Notes: generated by a model not told the origin, from the letters alone. A stretch of DNA of 64,000 nt from Myotis daubentonii (GCF_963259705.1 NC_081846.1:91400641-91464640), one strand, 5' to 3'. Numbered from the stretch's first letter, positions 46,476-59,222 are shown. Numbers and translations are program-made.

Positions 46476-46908
46476 CCAGAGGCCCAGTGCACAAAATTCA
46501 TGCATGGGGATGTAGGGGGAGGGGGGATCCCTCAGCCCAGCCTGCACCCTTTTCAATCTGGGACCCTCGGAGGATGTCTGACTGCTGGTTTAGGCCCAAT
46601 CCCAGCTGTCAGACATCCCTCTCACAATCCAGGACTGCTGGCTCCTAACCACTCGCCTGCCTGCTTGCCTAATTGCTCCTAACTTCTTTTGCCTGCCAGC
46701 CTGATCCCCCCTAACCTCTCCCCTGCTGGCCTTATTGACACCTAACTCCTCCCCTGCCAGCCTGCTCACCCCCAATTGCCCTCCCCTGCAGGCCTGATCC
46801 CCCCAACTGTGCTCCCCTGCTGGACATCTTGTGGCAACGTGGGGGTGACCATCTTGTGATGCAAGGGTGTGATGGTCAATTTGCATATTATCTCTTTATT
46901 ATATATGA
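46476..46908 (-). mobile_element. Helitron inside ERV pol
   Basis: Plus strand begins CCAGAGGCCCAGTGCACAAA (CTAG mutated) and ends GGTCAATTTGCATATTATCT then CTTTATTATATATGA. It separates the integrase and RNase H parts. The interior is closely related to Helitron 1 of the tandem set at 37.4 kb. Confidence 0.9.
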
Positions 46909-46919
46909 TATGTGCCCAT

Positions 46920-47900
46920 TTGACACCCCTGACGGTATATTTATGCTATTTCCTTGGGCAGTGGTACTGCTTCAAGGAGCTGCAAGCTATTTCTTCCATA
47001 TTCTATTGGGCTTTGTTTGGCATTTAAATGACCCCTTTCCTTCCAAATAGCTGCATGGGCATGCAGTAGTAAGAATGCATATTTAGAATCAATATACACC
47101 TTCAACATTTTTCCTTTCCCTAATTCCAAGGCTCCTGTTAGAACTATTAATTCTGCCAGTTGTGCTGAGGTTCTGGGAGGTAAAGCTTGGGCCTCTATTA
47201 TTTTAGGTGAAGAGACTATAGCATAGCCAGAATAATGTATCCTTTCTTACATCCCAAACCAAACATCATCTGGATGTAGAAGAGGTTGGTCTTGAGATCT
47301 GATCTGCTTGCATAGACTTGATCTATGACCTCACAGCAGTTATATTCCATTTTTGAATTGAATGCAGGCACTAGGGTAACTTCACTCAGGACTGTGCAAT
47401 TCTCTATTTTCACTTGAGGATTTTAAACCAAGGTGATTTGATAACATGCAATTTTTAGTAAGCCAATGGAGCCCTTTGGTATTTAATAAGCATCCTATTT
47501 GATGAGAGGCATATGGGGTAATTTCTTGTCCTAAGGATATTTTAAAAGCTTCCTCTAAGAGCAGGGCAGCTGCCTTGACTACCCCCAGATGGTGGACCCA
47601 GCCCCAGGCTACTGTATCCAGTCATCTTGAGAAGTAGCCACATGGTCTCTTGGCAGGTCCCAAGGCCTGTATTAAAACCCCTAATGCAATCCTTTGGCAT
47701 TCAGTGTCATACAACTGGAAGGTTTTTCAAAGTCCTGCAAACTCAAAGCAGAGATTATTTCAGGGCCTTTAGGTCTTCTAAGGCCCTTTGTTGGTCTTTT
47801 CCCCATTGTAAGTTAGGCGTTTCCTGCTGATTGCTTTCTTATGGGGTCTCATAAAGGGATCGGGCTTTTTCTCCATATGTTACGATAAATAGTCCACAGT
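46920..47900 (-). pseudogene. ERV pol: RNase H remnant
   Basis: The 47129-46941 frame contains VYIDSKYAFLLLHAHAAIWK, the YTDSRYAF-type block of a retroviral RNase H, followed by a LLEAVPLPKEIA block. The region up to 47900 is the connection/RNase H part with broken frames. RNase H removes the RNA strand during reverse transcription. Confidence 0.8.
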
Positions 47901-48099
47901 ACCCCCTAGTCCTAGAAAGGCCCATAGCTGTATTTGGGTAGTAGACTCATAAAAACCCAGGATAGCCTAGATTCTTTCTGAAGACAGCAGCATTCTTTTC
48001 CCAGGAGTTAGCACAAAGCCTAATATTTTACTCTTTGTTTGAGGCTCTGAGCCTAATTTTTAGAGATCGTATAGCCTCTCTCAGCCAAGAAATTTAGGG

Positions 48100-48650
48100 T
48101 TTGCATTACATATTGTACCACAATTCTTCAGTAGGAGAACAGAGTAGTAGGTAATCCATATATTTGATGACCTGTCCACCCCCTTCAAGTGACAGGTCTT
48201 TTAAAACCTCTGTCAAGGCCTGTCAGAATAAGTGTGGGCTATCTCTGACCTTTGGGGAAAAACTGTCCATGGAAGCCTCATTTCCCTGGCATCTGACCAT
48301 TAAGACAATCAAGAATTGGCAATTTTGGCCTAATGGGATACAAAAGAATGCATCTTTCAAGTGGAATGCTGAGAACCATAGAGTTTGAGAGGGAATTTTC
48401 CCCAAGACTGTATATAGATTTGGCACTATAGGGTGTATAGGAATTGCAACATCATTGAGAGCTTACAAATCTTGGACCAACCTATATGTTCAATCTTTTT
48501 CCTAACAGGTAGGATAGGGGTGTTGCATGAGGAATTATAAGGAACCAGCCACCTGTAACCAAGAAATATTGTAATAATCTTTTGCAGGCCTTCTCTTGCT
48601 TTAGGATTTATAGGATATCTCATTTATTTGGAAATTTGTTGGGATCCTCC
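48100..48650 (-). pseudogene. ERV pol: reverse transcriptase remnant
   Basis: The 48623-48426 frame has the N-terminal RT blocks (YPINPKAREGLQ) and 48426-48223 has FSAFHLKDAFFCIPL, the first catalytic-aspartate block. At the position of the YxDD catalytic motif the sequence reads YMDY (complement of 48151-48162), so a catalytic aspartate is lost. Stops interrupt the domain. Confidence 0.85.
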
Positions 48651-48869
48651 AGCCTGATTATAGCTGGCTTTGCCCTATGGGTTTGGCACAGAGTTCCCAT
48701 GGCCCACATGGGGGTTAAACTCCTGGTCTATGTCTATATCTATTTCAGCTGTTCTTCTTTTTACAAGCAAGGCCATAATTTTAAAAAGTGGGACATTGTC
48801 TCATAACTAGTCACTACCCATAGGAAATGGAAAGGTTGTGTAAAGTATTTTCCCTTGGATTTTCTGTCC

Positions 48870-48990
48870 CTTGTATAATGTTTCTGACAGAAGAGAGAAA
48901 TGGCAGAAAAAGGTCAGCATAGAGAAGGCGGCCCCTGTGTCCAAAAGGAAATTGCCGGGCCTTTCTGCCACTTCAAGGGTTACCCTTGGC
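48870..48990 (-). pseudogene. ERV protease remnant
   Basis: On the minus strand FLLDTGAAFS is read, with the retroviral aspartic-protease DTGA at the complement of 48930-48941. Neighbouring sequence is out of frame. It lies between the gag zinc knuckle and RT, as expected. Confidence 0.7.
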
Positions 48991-48999
48991 TCTGTCCTT

Positions 49000-50662
49000 T
49001 CAATTATGATGTTCTTAGGGGGAGCTGACTGGAAAATAGGGCCCCTTCAGTTCATGGCCATCATGTGGGGACCCTCTACCCCTGGGACATTCCCTCTTCC
49101 ACTGACCAAATTTGTGGCAGAGGGAGCACAGTTTTTGACGAGACCCCTCCCAGGGCAGTCCCTTGTCCAGTATCCAGGCTGCCTGCATTTATGCCAATTG
49201 GCTTGTGAGAAGAAGCACTTTGGGCTTTCCCTTCCATGACATCACTGGTCTCTGCCCTTATAGGGTGGTGAGAAGTTGGGCCTGCCTTTTCTCTTTGTGT
49301 TTTTCCTTTTCTAAAGCCCTCTCTTCCTCCTCCCTATTTTACAAAATACTGAAGATAATACTTCTAACATCTCTTCCATGGGGGTAGTCTTCAAACTAAT
49401 TTATCTTAATTAGTTTCTTCTTAATATCTGGGGCCAATTGGGTCATAAATTTCTCTTTCAGAACAATAACTTCAGCTGGATCATTAGGATCCAGGTTGGT
49501 GAACTTATTAAAAACTTCCCTTAGCTTCTCTATGAAGGAGGTAGTATTTTATTGGGGGCCTTAGTCAATGGATGCCAGTTTGTTATAATTAGCAGGTTAC
49601 TTTTTGGAGGTTTTCATTCCCTACAAGTGGCAAAAGAGCATGTGATCTCTGGCCCATCTCCCATCCTCCAAATCATAGTCCCAATTAGGAAAAGAATATG
49701 GGGTGGAACTCATTTGCCTAGTCCATGGTCGGCAAACTGCGGCTCGCGAGCCACATGCGGCTCTTTGGCCCCTTGAGTGTGGCTCTTCCTAAGCCTTAGG
49801 AGTACCCTAATTAAGTTAATAACAATGTACCTACCTATATAGTTTAAGCTTTAAAAATTTGGCTCTCAAAAGAAATTTCAATTGTTGTACTGTTGATATT
49901 TGGCTCTGTTGGCTAATGAGTTTGCCGACCACTGGCCTAGCTCAATGCCTTTCCTTAATTTAGGCTATAATTTTATGAGGTGGTCAGGGCTTGTTGGAAT
50001 ATTAGATTAACATCCCTACAAAATAAGTCATACATTACGGTGAGCTTTTTCCATTGGATAAATTTGCCATGGTCATGTATAAACTCCCCAACCTCTCCTT
50101 TATGTCCATTAAGTCTTGTTTGCTAAATGGAACCTGAATTCTTATTATTCCCCCTGTCCTGGGGCTTCCCTGAAAGGGAAGAGTTGAGGTGGTATTCTTT
50201 CTTTGTCTTTGGAATTTTTTGGTTTATCCTTCCTCCCACTGGCTGATTCAGTACCGGGTGGTACAGGTTCTGGGGCAGGTGGTTGTTGAGGCACCATGGG
50301 TGGAAATGAACATTCACCCTCAAGATTTAGTTCTTTCTTTGCTATGGCTCCTAAGAGTGCAGGATCTACCTTACAGTTTTTGTACATTTTAGAGTTATTC
50401 CTCTGGGCTATGAAGACTGGACATATGGTATTTCAGTCCACTTGCCTTGCCCTCGACAGAATAAATCTAGTTGTGAGATTGTATTATAGTTTAGGCTTTC
50501 ATTTCTAGGCCAAACTTGAGCATCTTCTAATTTATATTGGCCCAAGCTATATTATAAGAGTAAATTAATCTTTTTCTTTTTTAAGGCCTCAGGGTCATAT
50601 TTTGTAGTTTTTAGCATGCATCCCAGAGGTGAATCTCATGGTATTGAATTTTGGTTTCCCAT
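49000..50662 (-). pseudogene. ERV gag remnant
   Basis: The start ATG (complement of 50660-50662) is followed by MGNQNSI, a myristoylation-type glycine start, and a SPLGC block. A proline-rich part (50387-50145 frame, PPAPEPVPPG) precedes capsid remnants. At 49200-49150 a single zinc-knuckle-like CRQPGYWTRDC survives without its first cysteine. A hAT element is inserted at 49724-49934. Frames are broken many times. Confidence 0.75.
49716..49942. mobile_element. Non-autonomous hAT element (MITE)
   Basis: 8-bp duplication gcctagtc/gcctagct (49716-49723 and 49935-49942, one or two mismatches) around a 211-bp element. Ends ATGGTCGGCAAACTGCGGCTC and GTTTGCCGACCACTG match the element at 44472. The interior differs ('gctcttcctaagccttagga'), so it is another subfamily of the same group. 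Confidence 0.93.
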
Positions 50663-51235
50663 CTGAAAGAGAATAGAGGAGATCATCAGAGAGAATGGGC
50701 ATCCTTGTTCCTTCTCTTATGCTGTTTCCACTGTCTGGAGAAGGCATCCCTTCTCAGGCATGGATTTATGAAATTACTAGTCTTACTCTGTAACCAAAAT
50801 TTCTGGCTCAGTTGTTCATAGACCTGTTTACCCCATGCCCTGGGGGTGGCCTAGACTCCAACATCCCTCTGTCTCACATGGATGAAATTCCCGCTTATTT
50901 TCACAACCTCATGCTGTGGGGACTCCTTTTTTAGCATTTGTTGTCCAGGGTGGGGAGTCCTGAATGGGGCTAAAGCCACTCCCTCCTCAGTGGCAACTTC
51001 CACAACTGAGATATCCTTACCAGTTATTTACTGCCACCCATGGGTATGGGACCAACCTGTTTTGTAACTACACTTCTCCTATCAGTCAAGTGCCCTCTAC
51101 TTTATATCCTTAGTTATAAAGGTTCTGTTCATGTGTTTCTCTTGGATGGTTGTTCTATAATTTAGTTTCTATTTTTATGTGTTTGTAGGAGGAAATGAGC
51201 AGTGTTTGCCTACTTTGCCATCTTGACAAGAAGTT
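50663..51235 (-). mobile_element. Probable ERV 5' leader
   Basis: Sequence upstream of the gag start on the minus strand. I could not find a primer-binding site or a 5' LTR, so the left end of the provirus is either lost here or too diverged. Boundary uncertain. Confidence 0.35.
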
Positions 51236-51424
51236 CCCTTCCTAGCTTACTCACAAATAGTGATGAATAGACAGCTATAAGTTTATGACTATAGTTTTAG
51301 GAAAGATTTGGTTGGATAGAAAACTGGTATAGTCTCAGGGAGGGCTCATGCATTGCAGTTGGAACAAAGGTAGACTATATAGTTGGAAAGTTCAGAATGG
51401 AGGAAATGAATGCTTTCTTTCTTT

Positions 51425-51638
51425 TAAAAAATATATATTTTATTGTTTTTTTACAGAGAAGAAAGGAGAGGGATAGAGAGTTAGAAACATCGATGAGAGA
51501 GAAACATCAATCAGTTGCCTCCTGCACACCCCCTACTGGAGATGTGCCCGCAACCAAGATACATGCCCTTGACTGGAATTGAACCTGGGACGCTTCACTC
51601 AGGCCAACACTCTATACACTGAGCCAAACTGGCAAGAG
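51425..51638 (-). mobile_element. VES SINE
   Basis: Antisense copy: tail complement AAAAATATATATTTTATTG, 'agaaacatcgatgagagaga', 'cagttgcctcctgcacaccc', B-box complement TGGAATTGAACCTGGGA, head complement CACTGAGCCAAACTGGC. Confidence 0.93.
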
Positions 51639-54066
51639 CTGAGTGTTTTCTTGTAATAGCTCACAGCATCTCAGTGGAGAAAAAAAAGGTCACTACCTAC
51701 ATGTGACTGTTGAGGAAGAAAGTCTAAAAGATTGAGAGAGGAAAAGGGGGCAAAAGTATTCCAGGAGAGCATGATATTGATAAACACAATGAGTGTTTAG
51801 AGGCTTGCTGTAGAGCATTGAAATGCCTTCTTGTAGCTGAAATCCATATATTTAAAGTAAAAAGTGTTTGGAGAAGGATATGGTAAATAAGTATACCTTC
51901 TATTTGTATAAAAATGGATAAACCGCTGGAAAATCAACATCTCATTCGGAGGAATCGATAGTAAGTAATTGTGCTATTATCAGGAAGGGGATAATATCTA
52001 AATGAGATTAATGTGACAAAGATTTCCCAGATCATGAATGAAGGTTCTTTTCTCCTCATGACCTATGTTTCTTATACTGGTGATTTTCCAGCTTCTTTTA
52101 TTAAAAAATAAGTAAATAATTGAGGCAAATATCCAGAAGTTATGGTATATTAAGGCAAAACCAACTTCTGGGTAAATTTTTCATCTGCAATAGAGTCTCT
52201 AATAAGATAGCAGAAGTTTTCCAGCTTTAGGAAATGCAGGATGATATGATGAATGCTTATGTGTATTTAAATGTATCTGCACAGTTCTTCACACTACCAA
52301 TGTCAATCGTTTGTTTCCTTGACTGTAAAGATAAAAGAGGTAATGAGTGTTTCATTGTTCACTAATTGTGCACTTTAATTAAGTCACAGGCAGCAATCGT
52401 AAATTGCTGCTTTACTCCAGTGTTTGGGTATTTCAGCGCAAATAATCACACATACATCTGTTCTCACATAAAGCAAACTACTTCTGCTAAGAAAATAAAC
52501 AGATGCAATGAGCATAAAAATCATCTTGGTGAATTTGGTTGATTAAAATTTTGTGGCTTCTGCTTTTTATATAAAGTTTCTTTAAACATTCATATCTATA
52601 AGTTGGGTTTTTTAATAAAGATGCTGAATGTTTTATTATTAAACTTTCCTGTTTCCTTCCAAGGCTGCTGTTTCACTGTATAAAAATGGCACAAACAATT
52701 CATAACTATCTCTTGATAATGTTAAAACCATAAGCCCAAAATAGTGTCACTCAGTTAAAGGCTCATGGTATCAAACTTAGGTTTCATTCCTGACCTAATT
52801 ACTTTTCAATAATCTCAGTCAACCAGTCTGAAATGTTCTGGGCAAGCCCCAGCAGGTAATCTGTCTTGGGCCCTTTCCATCTCCCAAAGGAGCAGGACTG
52901 CATGAAAGAACTCTTGTCTCCCTTCCACCCAAAAGAAGATGTTTTAGTCTAAAATTAATCTCTCCTTTTCTTTTTCTAAAGATGCCCCTGCTATATCCTT
53001 TGTCCCATAAAAACCTTATATTTTTCACAAGCCTTAGATTGCCTACTACTTGCTGGATGGGATGCTGCCTGATTCATGAATCACTTATTAAGGTCAATTA
53101 GATCTTACATTTACCTGGTTGAATTTTGTTTTTAATATCATCAGTACAATTCTATGCCTACAAGCATAAGGTTGTGAGGCAAAGATATGGAAGTTGTACT
53201 GCCCACATTGAGACCCCAAACCACTCTTTTCCAGAGGCTAAATATTTTAAAAGAAATGTTTTAAAAATGTGTAGCTCAGAGTCACATAAGAAAAATGATG
53301 TAAGTAGCTCCCAACGTTTACCCTTCCACAGAAATTTCAAAAGGCAAACAACACTGACAGGACCAACTCTGTCACAACCCTGGAAAACAGCCAAAAGTTC
53401 ACAACAAACAAGCAAACACTGAATCAACCAAAAGAAACTTGAAATCATTTGACAAACTTTGTGACATTTCTACTTGTCTTCTTACCACTTTGAGTAACGG
53501 GAGGCACAGCAGACTGAGATTCACCTACACAAGTGGGTCTGAGACTATATTCCGTTTTTAAGTGACGGATGGGATAGCGCGCTCCCCTGACAACAGCAGA
53601 ATGTGCACCTGGCCTTTTGCACAGGGAACATTGTCCAGGGCAGCTGTTAGTCAACAAAACAAGCTTACACTTATTTCAGGAGAATATAATTACACAAAGT
53701 ATATTTTCTGGCCACACTTAATAAAAAATAAATAAAACTGGAGAGTCCAGTGTTTTGGAGTTTAAACAATACACTTTTATTTTTTGTCTAAAGTTTTACA
53801 TATGTCTCCTTTTTCCCCAATTGACCACCTGTCTCCTTCCCCCCTCCCCGACCTCCCTCCCCAGCCATTCCCAACCAGGTCACTCTTAATCACACAATAG
53901 GTGAAAAAGGGAGAGATACAAGAGAATTTAAAATATACACACAGATGAATTAAAATGAAAATATAAATTACACAAACTTATGAGAAATCAGTCCTCAGAG
54001 AGAAATTTATAGCAGTAACCACTTACATTTAAAAAGAAATCTCAAATCAATAAGCTAACTATAAAA
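51639..54066. other. No gene seen
   Basis: AT-rich DNA. 53760-53880 has a T/C-rich stretch like an antisense LINE 3' end. The block 53460-53660 is less AT-rich but has no recognised content. Open frames at 53126-53422 and 53445-53657 have no known relatives. Confidence 0.4.
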
Positions 54067-54312
54067 CCTAGGAACTGCCAAAACCGGTTTGGTTCAGTGG
54101 ATAGAGCGTCGGCCTGCGGACTGAAAGGTCCCAGGTTCGATTCCGGTCAAGGGCATGTGCCTGGGTTACGGACACATCCCCAGTGGGAGATGTGCAGGAG
54201 GCGGCTGATCAATGTTTCTCTCTCATTGATGTTTCTAACTCTCTATCTCTCTCCCTTCCTCTCTGTAAAAAATCAATAAAATATATTTAAAAAAACAACA
54301 ACCCTAGGAACT
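54067..54312 (+). mobile_element. VES SINE with target duplication
   Basis: cctaggaact repeats at 54067-54076 and 54303-54312. The SINE between has a near-ideal A box (GGTTCAGTGGATAGAGCG), B box GGTTCGATTCCGG and tail AAATCAATAAAATATATTTAA. It is the least mutated SINE in the window. Confidence 0.95.
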
Positions 54313-54578
54313 AAAAAAGTTAAAGAAAAACAAAACACAAAGTTAACAAAAGGAAGAGGATAATAAAGATTAGAGCAAAGATAAATGAAATAGGTGTTAG
54401 AACATAACAGATAATCAGCAAAACAGAAAGTTGACTCTCTGAAAAGATTAACAAAATTAAAAGCTTTAATCCAGACTATGAAAGAAAAAAAGAAAGAAGA
54501 TATAACTAAAATTAGAAATAAAACTGGGAACATTACCACTGACTTTATAGAAATAATAATAATAAAGAAGATTATAAA

Positions 54579-54808
54579 GCCCTGGCCAGGTTGCTCAGTT
54601 GTTTGGAGCGTCATCATGGATGCCAAAAGGCTGTGGGTTCAGTTCCCAGTCAGGGCACATACCTATGTCACAGTTGGATCCTCAGATGGGGCATGTGTGG
54701 AGGCAACCAGTCAATGGTTGTCTCTCACTATAATGTTTCTCTCTTTCTCACCTTTCTGCTTTCTCTCAAATCAATAAAAACATATTCTTGGGTGAGGATT
54801 TAAAAAAA
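54579..54808 (+). mobile_element. VES-type SINE, older subfamily
   Basis: Head GCCCTGGCCAGGTTGCTCAG, GTGGGTTCAGTTCCCAGTC, tail AAATCAATAAAAACATATTC TTGGGTGAGGAT. The TTGGGTGAGGAT tail marks the subfamily also seen at 3.6 kb. Confidence 0.9.
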
Positions 54809-55008
54809 TGTATAGAAAAATACTATGAATATTTCTATGTCAGTAATCAAATAAGCCAGATGAAAAGGTTCTTAGAAATACACAAATTACAAAATCTAAA
54901 TAAATAATAAATAGAAAATCTTATATTTTTTAAAGAGATGAATGATAGTTTTGAATTTATATTGTTTCTTTCCATGTACAAAAATATTTTTCCTACAAAT
55001 AATATTGT

Positions 55009-55016
55009 GTGTGCGC

Positions 55017-55056
<40 letters not shown>
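55009..55056. repeat. (GT)n microsatellite
   Basis: About 20 GT units preceded by GTGCGCGC. Confidence 0.95.
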
Positions 55057-55057
<1 letters not shown>

Positions 55058-55589
55058 GGAAGGTGTAAAGGAAAGCAGAATACTTTATCATGATTTTGCT
55101 TCAATAACTTTGGGACATATTAAAAGTCCTAAACTCTGGTGCTTCCTCCCCCTAAAAAATTAAAACTAAAAAGAATTAAAATTTAAAAATAAAGTTCTTA
55201 AAAAATAAAGCTCAAGTCCAGATGACTTTACTGTTGAATAATTTGCATAACAATAACACCATTCCTCTTCAAAATCTTCTAAAAAATAGATTAAGTCATT
55301 CTATTAAGTCAATATTCCCTAATACCAAACCCCAATAATGATATTATAAGAAAATATAATTGCAGATGTAAAAGGTCTTAAAAAAAACAACAACAACAAA
55401 AAACACACAAAAACACGTCTAACAAAACCACACAATGTCAGGTATTAAGACCAGGTCTGTAATGTTGCTTTAATATTTTTAAAAAATCTGTGTAATATTC
55501 TACATTAATCAAATAATAAAAAGCACACACAGGACCATCTCAATACATGCAGATAAAGCATTTGATGAAAGTCAACACTTTTTAAAATT

Positions 55590-55800
55590 AGATACATGAT
55601 AGGTAGATAGATGATAGATAGATAGATAGATTTCAGAGAGGAAGGGAGAGGAAGATGAGAGAATCGTTGATTGGCTGCCTCCTGCCTGCCCTATATCAGG
55701 ATATGAAGCCTGCAGCCTGGCATGTGCCCTGACTGGGAACGGAACTGTGACATACTGGTTCATAGGTGGGTGCTCAACCACTGAGCCAAACTGGCCAGGC
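55590..55800 (-). mobile_element. VES-type SINE
   Basis: Antisense copy ending CACTGAGCCAAACTGGCCAGGC; a (TAGA)n microsatellite at 55600-55631 has replaced part of its tail. Confidence 0.88.
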
Positions 55801-56069
55801 AACAAGTCCACTTTTCATGATAAAAACCTTAAATCAGTAATACAAGGAAATTTACCTACATGATTAATTACACTGATGACAAATTCACAGCTAACATCAC
55901 ACTCATGATGAAGACTGAAATAGTTCTTTCTAAGGTTAGGAGCAATACAAGAATTTCTGTTTTCACAACTGATAACCATCATTGTACAGGAAGTATTAAC
56001 CATAGTGATTAGACATTCAGTATAATAAAATATATTTAAATTTGAAATGAAGGAATAAAATCATTTCTA

Positions 56070-56862
56070 TTCACAGATAACATGCTATATACAGATAATC
56101 TCAGATAATTCACATGACAATAACAAAGTCATAAAATCTGCAGGATACAAAATATGCAAAAATTAGTTGAATTTCTACACATCTGCAATGAACAATCTGA
56201 AAATGAAATTGAAAAGCAATTTCATTTGCAATGGCTTATGTTACAATTAAATACCCAGGAATAAACTTAGCTACAATAAATAATAAAAAAATTGCTTGCT
56301 GAACTATAAAACAATTCCCGAAAGTAATTAAATAATAGCTAAATAAAAAGACATGCTTTGCTCATAAAATGGAAGTTTTAATATTGTCAAAAGGTCAGTG
56401 CTCTCCAATTAATGCAGAGATTTAATAAAATTTCAACCAAATTTCCATTGTCCTTTTATGCAGAAATGAAAGAGCCAATCCTTAAATGTGAACGTATTGT
56501 AAGGTGTAACAATTAGCCAAAAAAATATTGACAAGAAACAAAGTCAGAGGACTCACACATTACAACTTCAAAAATCACCATCAAGCTACAGTGTGGTGCT
56601 GGTATACAGACAGACATATATTCAATGAAATAGATTTTAAAGAACAGAAATAAACCATACATCTGTGGCCAGCTAATTTCAACAGGGATTCCAAGATTAG
56701 CAAATATATAGTCCCCTTAACAAATGGTGCTGAGACAAGTGGATACCGACATGCAAAGGAATTTCTCCAAAGGGGATATACAAATAGCCAAAAAACACAT
56801 AGAAAAATGCTAAACCTCATTAATTATTAGAAAATGTAAATTAAAAAATCATAATGAGGTAG
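56070..56862 (+). mobile_element. Older L1 ORF2 fragment
   Basis: L1 ORF2 sequence ('gaatttctacacatctgcaa', 'aatacccaggaataaactta', 'caagctacagtgtggtgctg') with heavy decay, ending in 'caaatagccaaaaaacacat'. The next L1 copy starts again at an earlier ORF2 position, so it is a separate insertion. Confidence 0.75.
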
Positions 56863-56864
56863 CA

Positions 56865-58640
56865 CTTCTAAGAAGAAATGGAAAAAACAATTCCTTTTGC
56901 AGTTGCAACCAAAATAATAAAATAGACAAGAATAAATTTAAAGAATGTGAAAGACCCATATACTGAAAATTTCAAAGCATTATTAAAAGAGATTGAACAA
57001 GACACAAAAAAGTGGAAAACTATTCCATGTTCATGGATTGGAAGAATCAACATAGTTAAAATTGCCATATTACCCAAAATAATACCCAGATTTCATGCAA
57101 GCCCCATCAATGTCATTGATGTCATTTTTTAAAGAAATAGAATGAGAAACCATCAGATTTGTATGGAACCACAAAAGACCTTGAATAGCTAAGGCAATGC
57201 TGAGAAAAAAAGAACGAAGATAGAGGTATCATGCTACTTGACTTCAAGTTATACTACAGAACTACTATAATCAAAACAGCATGGTATTGGCAGAGAAACA
57301 GGTACACAGATGAATGGAACAGAATAGAGAGCCCAGGTATAAAACTGCATGTAATTTTCAACATAAGATCCAGAAATACACGATGGAGTAAAGATAGTCT
57401 CTTCAATAAATGGTTCTGGGAAAACTGGAAAACTATACACAAATGAATGAAACTGGATTACAGTTTGTCCCTATGTATAAAAATTAATTCAAAATGGATC
57501 AAAGACCTAAATATAAGACCCAAAACAATAAGTTACATAGGAGAAAATACAGGTAGCAAACTTATGGACCCTGGTCATAGAGAACATTTTGTGAACTTGA
57601 CCCCAGAGGCAAGGGAAGTAAAGGCAAAAATAAATGAATGGGACTCTATCAAACTAGAAAGCTTGTGCACACTAAAAGAAACTGGCAACAAAACACAGAG
57701 CCAGCCAGCCAGATGGGAGATGATATCTGCAAACGGTAGTTCCAACAAAGGTTTAATTTCCAAAATATATAAAGAGCTCATAAGATTTAACACCAAACAA
57801 ACAACCCAATCAAAAAGTGGCAAAGGACCTGAAAATACACCTCTCCCAAGAAAATATATAAATAGCCAACAGATATATGAAAAGATGTTCAATTTCACTA
57901 GCAATTAGGGAAATGAAAATCAAAATTACGATGAAATACCATGTTACAGGTGGTATTATCAATAAGACAAGTAATACCAAGTGTTGGAGAGGTTGTGGGA
58001 ACCCTCATTCACTGCTGGCAGGGATGTAGAATGGTACAACCACTATGGAAAACAGTCTGGCGATTACTCAAAAAATTAAGAATGGAGCTACCATACAATC
58101 TAGCAATCCCTCTCCTGGGTATATACCCACGAATGTTGAAATCATATATTCACAAAGATATTTGCACCCCTATGTTCATTGCAGCATCATTCATGGTGGC
58201 CAAGACATGGAAAAACCATAGTGACCCGTGATAGAGGACTGGACAAAGAAAATGTGGTACAATACACAATGGAATACTGCTCAGCCATAAGAAAGGATGA
58301 AATAGGGTCATTTGTAACAACATGGATGGACCTTGGGAATATTATGCTGTGAAATAAGTCAGTCAGGAAAAGCTAAGAACCATATGATTTCACTCATATG
58401 TGGGATATAAAACTGAAGCTCGTGAACATGAACAATAGTGTGGTGGTTGCCAGAGGGAAGGGGTGGGGGAAGAGGGACTCCTAATATATGGTGACTGGAG
58501 AAGACCTGACTTTGGGTGGTGGGCACATGGTGTAATATACAGATCTTGTAACATAGAAACCTGCCCTGAAACCTGTATGTTCATGTTGAACAATGTCACC
58601 CCAATCAATTTAATGAAAATAAATATTTTTTTTGTTTTTA
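56865..58640 (+). mobile_element. L1 ORF2 C-terminal half and 3'UTR
   Basis: Runs from 'ttgcagttgcaaccaaaata' through ORF2 to the 3'UTR ('gtgtggtggttgccagaggg') and an AATAAATATTTTTTTT end. Frame 57447-57908 keeps 153 codons of the ORF2 C-terminal part (GRNKTQS-type region; [13 protein letters not shown]). 5'-truncated, no active reverse transcriptase. Confidence 0.88.
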
Positions 58641-58644
58641 AATT

Positions 58645-59085
58645 ATTGAATTCATTAAGGTAAGTTTGGTTAATAAAATTATATAGGTTTCAAGTGTACA
58701 ATTCTAATATACATCATCTGTATACTGTATTATGTGTTTACCACCCTAAGTCGTTTTTTTCTGTCAGCATTTACCTTCCTCTACCTCCCCTACCCCCCTT
58801 TTCCTCTTGTAATCATCATTCTGTTGTCTGTGTCCATGAGTTTGTTTGTTTTTTGCTTAATCTTGTCACCTTTTTCACCCAGCTCCCCTCTGACAGCTAT
58901 TAGTCTGTTCTCTGCATCTATAAGTCTGTTTCTATTTTGTTTGTTTATTAGATTCCACATATAAGTGAAATCATATGATTTTTGTCTTTCTCTGACTGGC
59001 TTATTTCACTTAGCATAATACACTCCAGGTCCATCCATGCTGTCACAAAAGGTAAGATTTGCTTCTTTTTTTATGACCAAGTATA
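58645..59085 (-). mobile_element. L1 3' end, antisense
   Basis: Complement of an L1 3' end: 'ataaaattatataggtttca', 'ttagattccacatataagtg', 'ctggcttatttcacttagca', 'actccaggtccatccatgct'. It meets the preceding L1 tail to tail, giving an inverted pair. Confidence 0.88.
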
Positions 59086-59222
59086 TTTTTTAGAAAGAAA
59101 ATGAAATCAAATTCTGGATTATCTCTGATTATCCAAATTGAGTTCAATAGAGATTCTGCAAGTTTATCAAGGATAGTCTCAAACTAAATTTTACTTACCA
59201 TTTTTCTTTGCTTATATAGATA

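Noticed and set aside
53460..53660. Structured non-coding RNA in a GC-richer block
   Set aside because: Looked for Y RNA, 7SK or snRNA signatures by eye and saw none; no promoter element evident.
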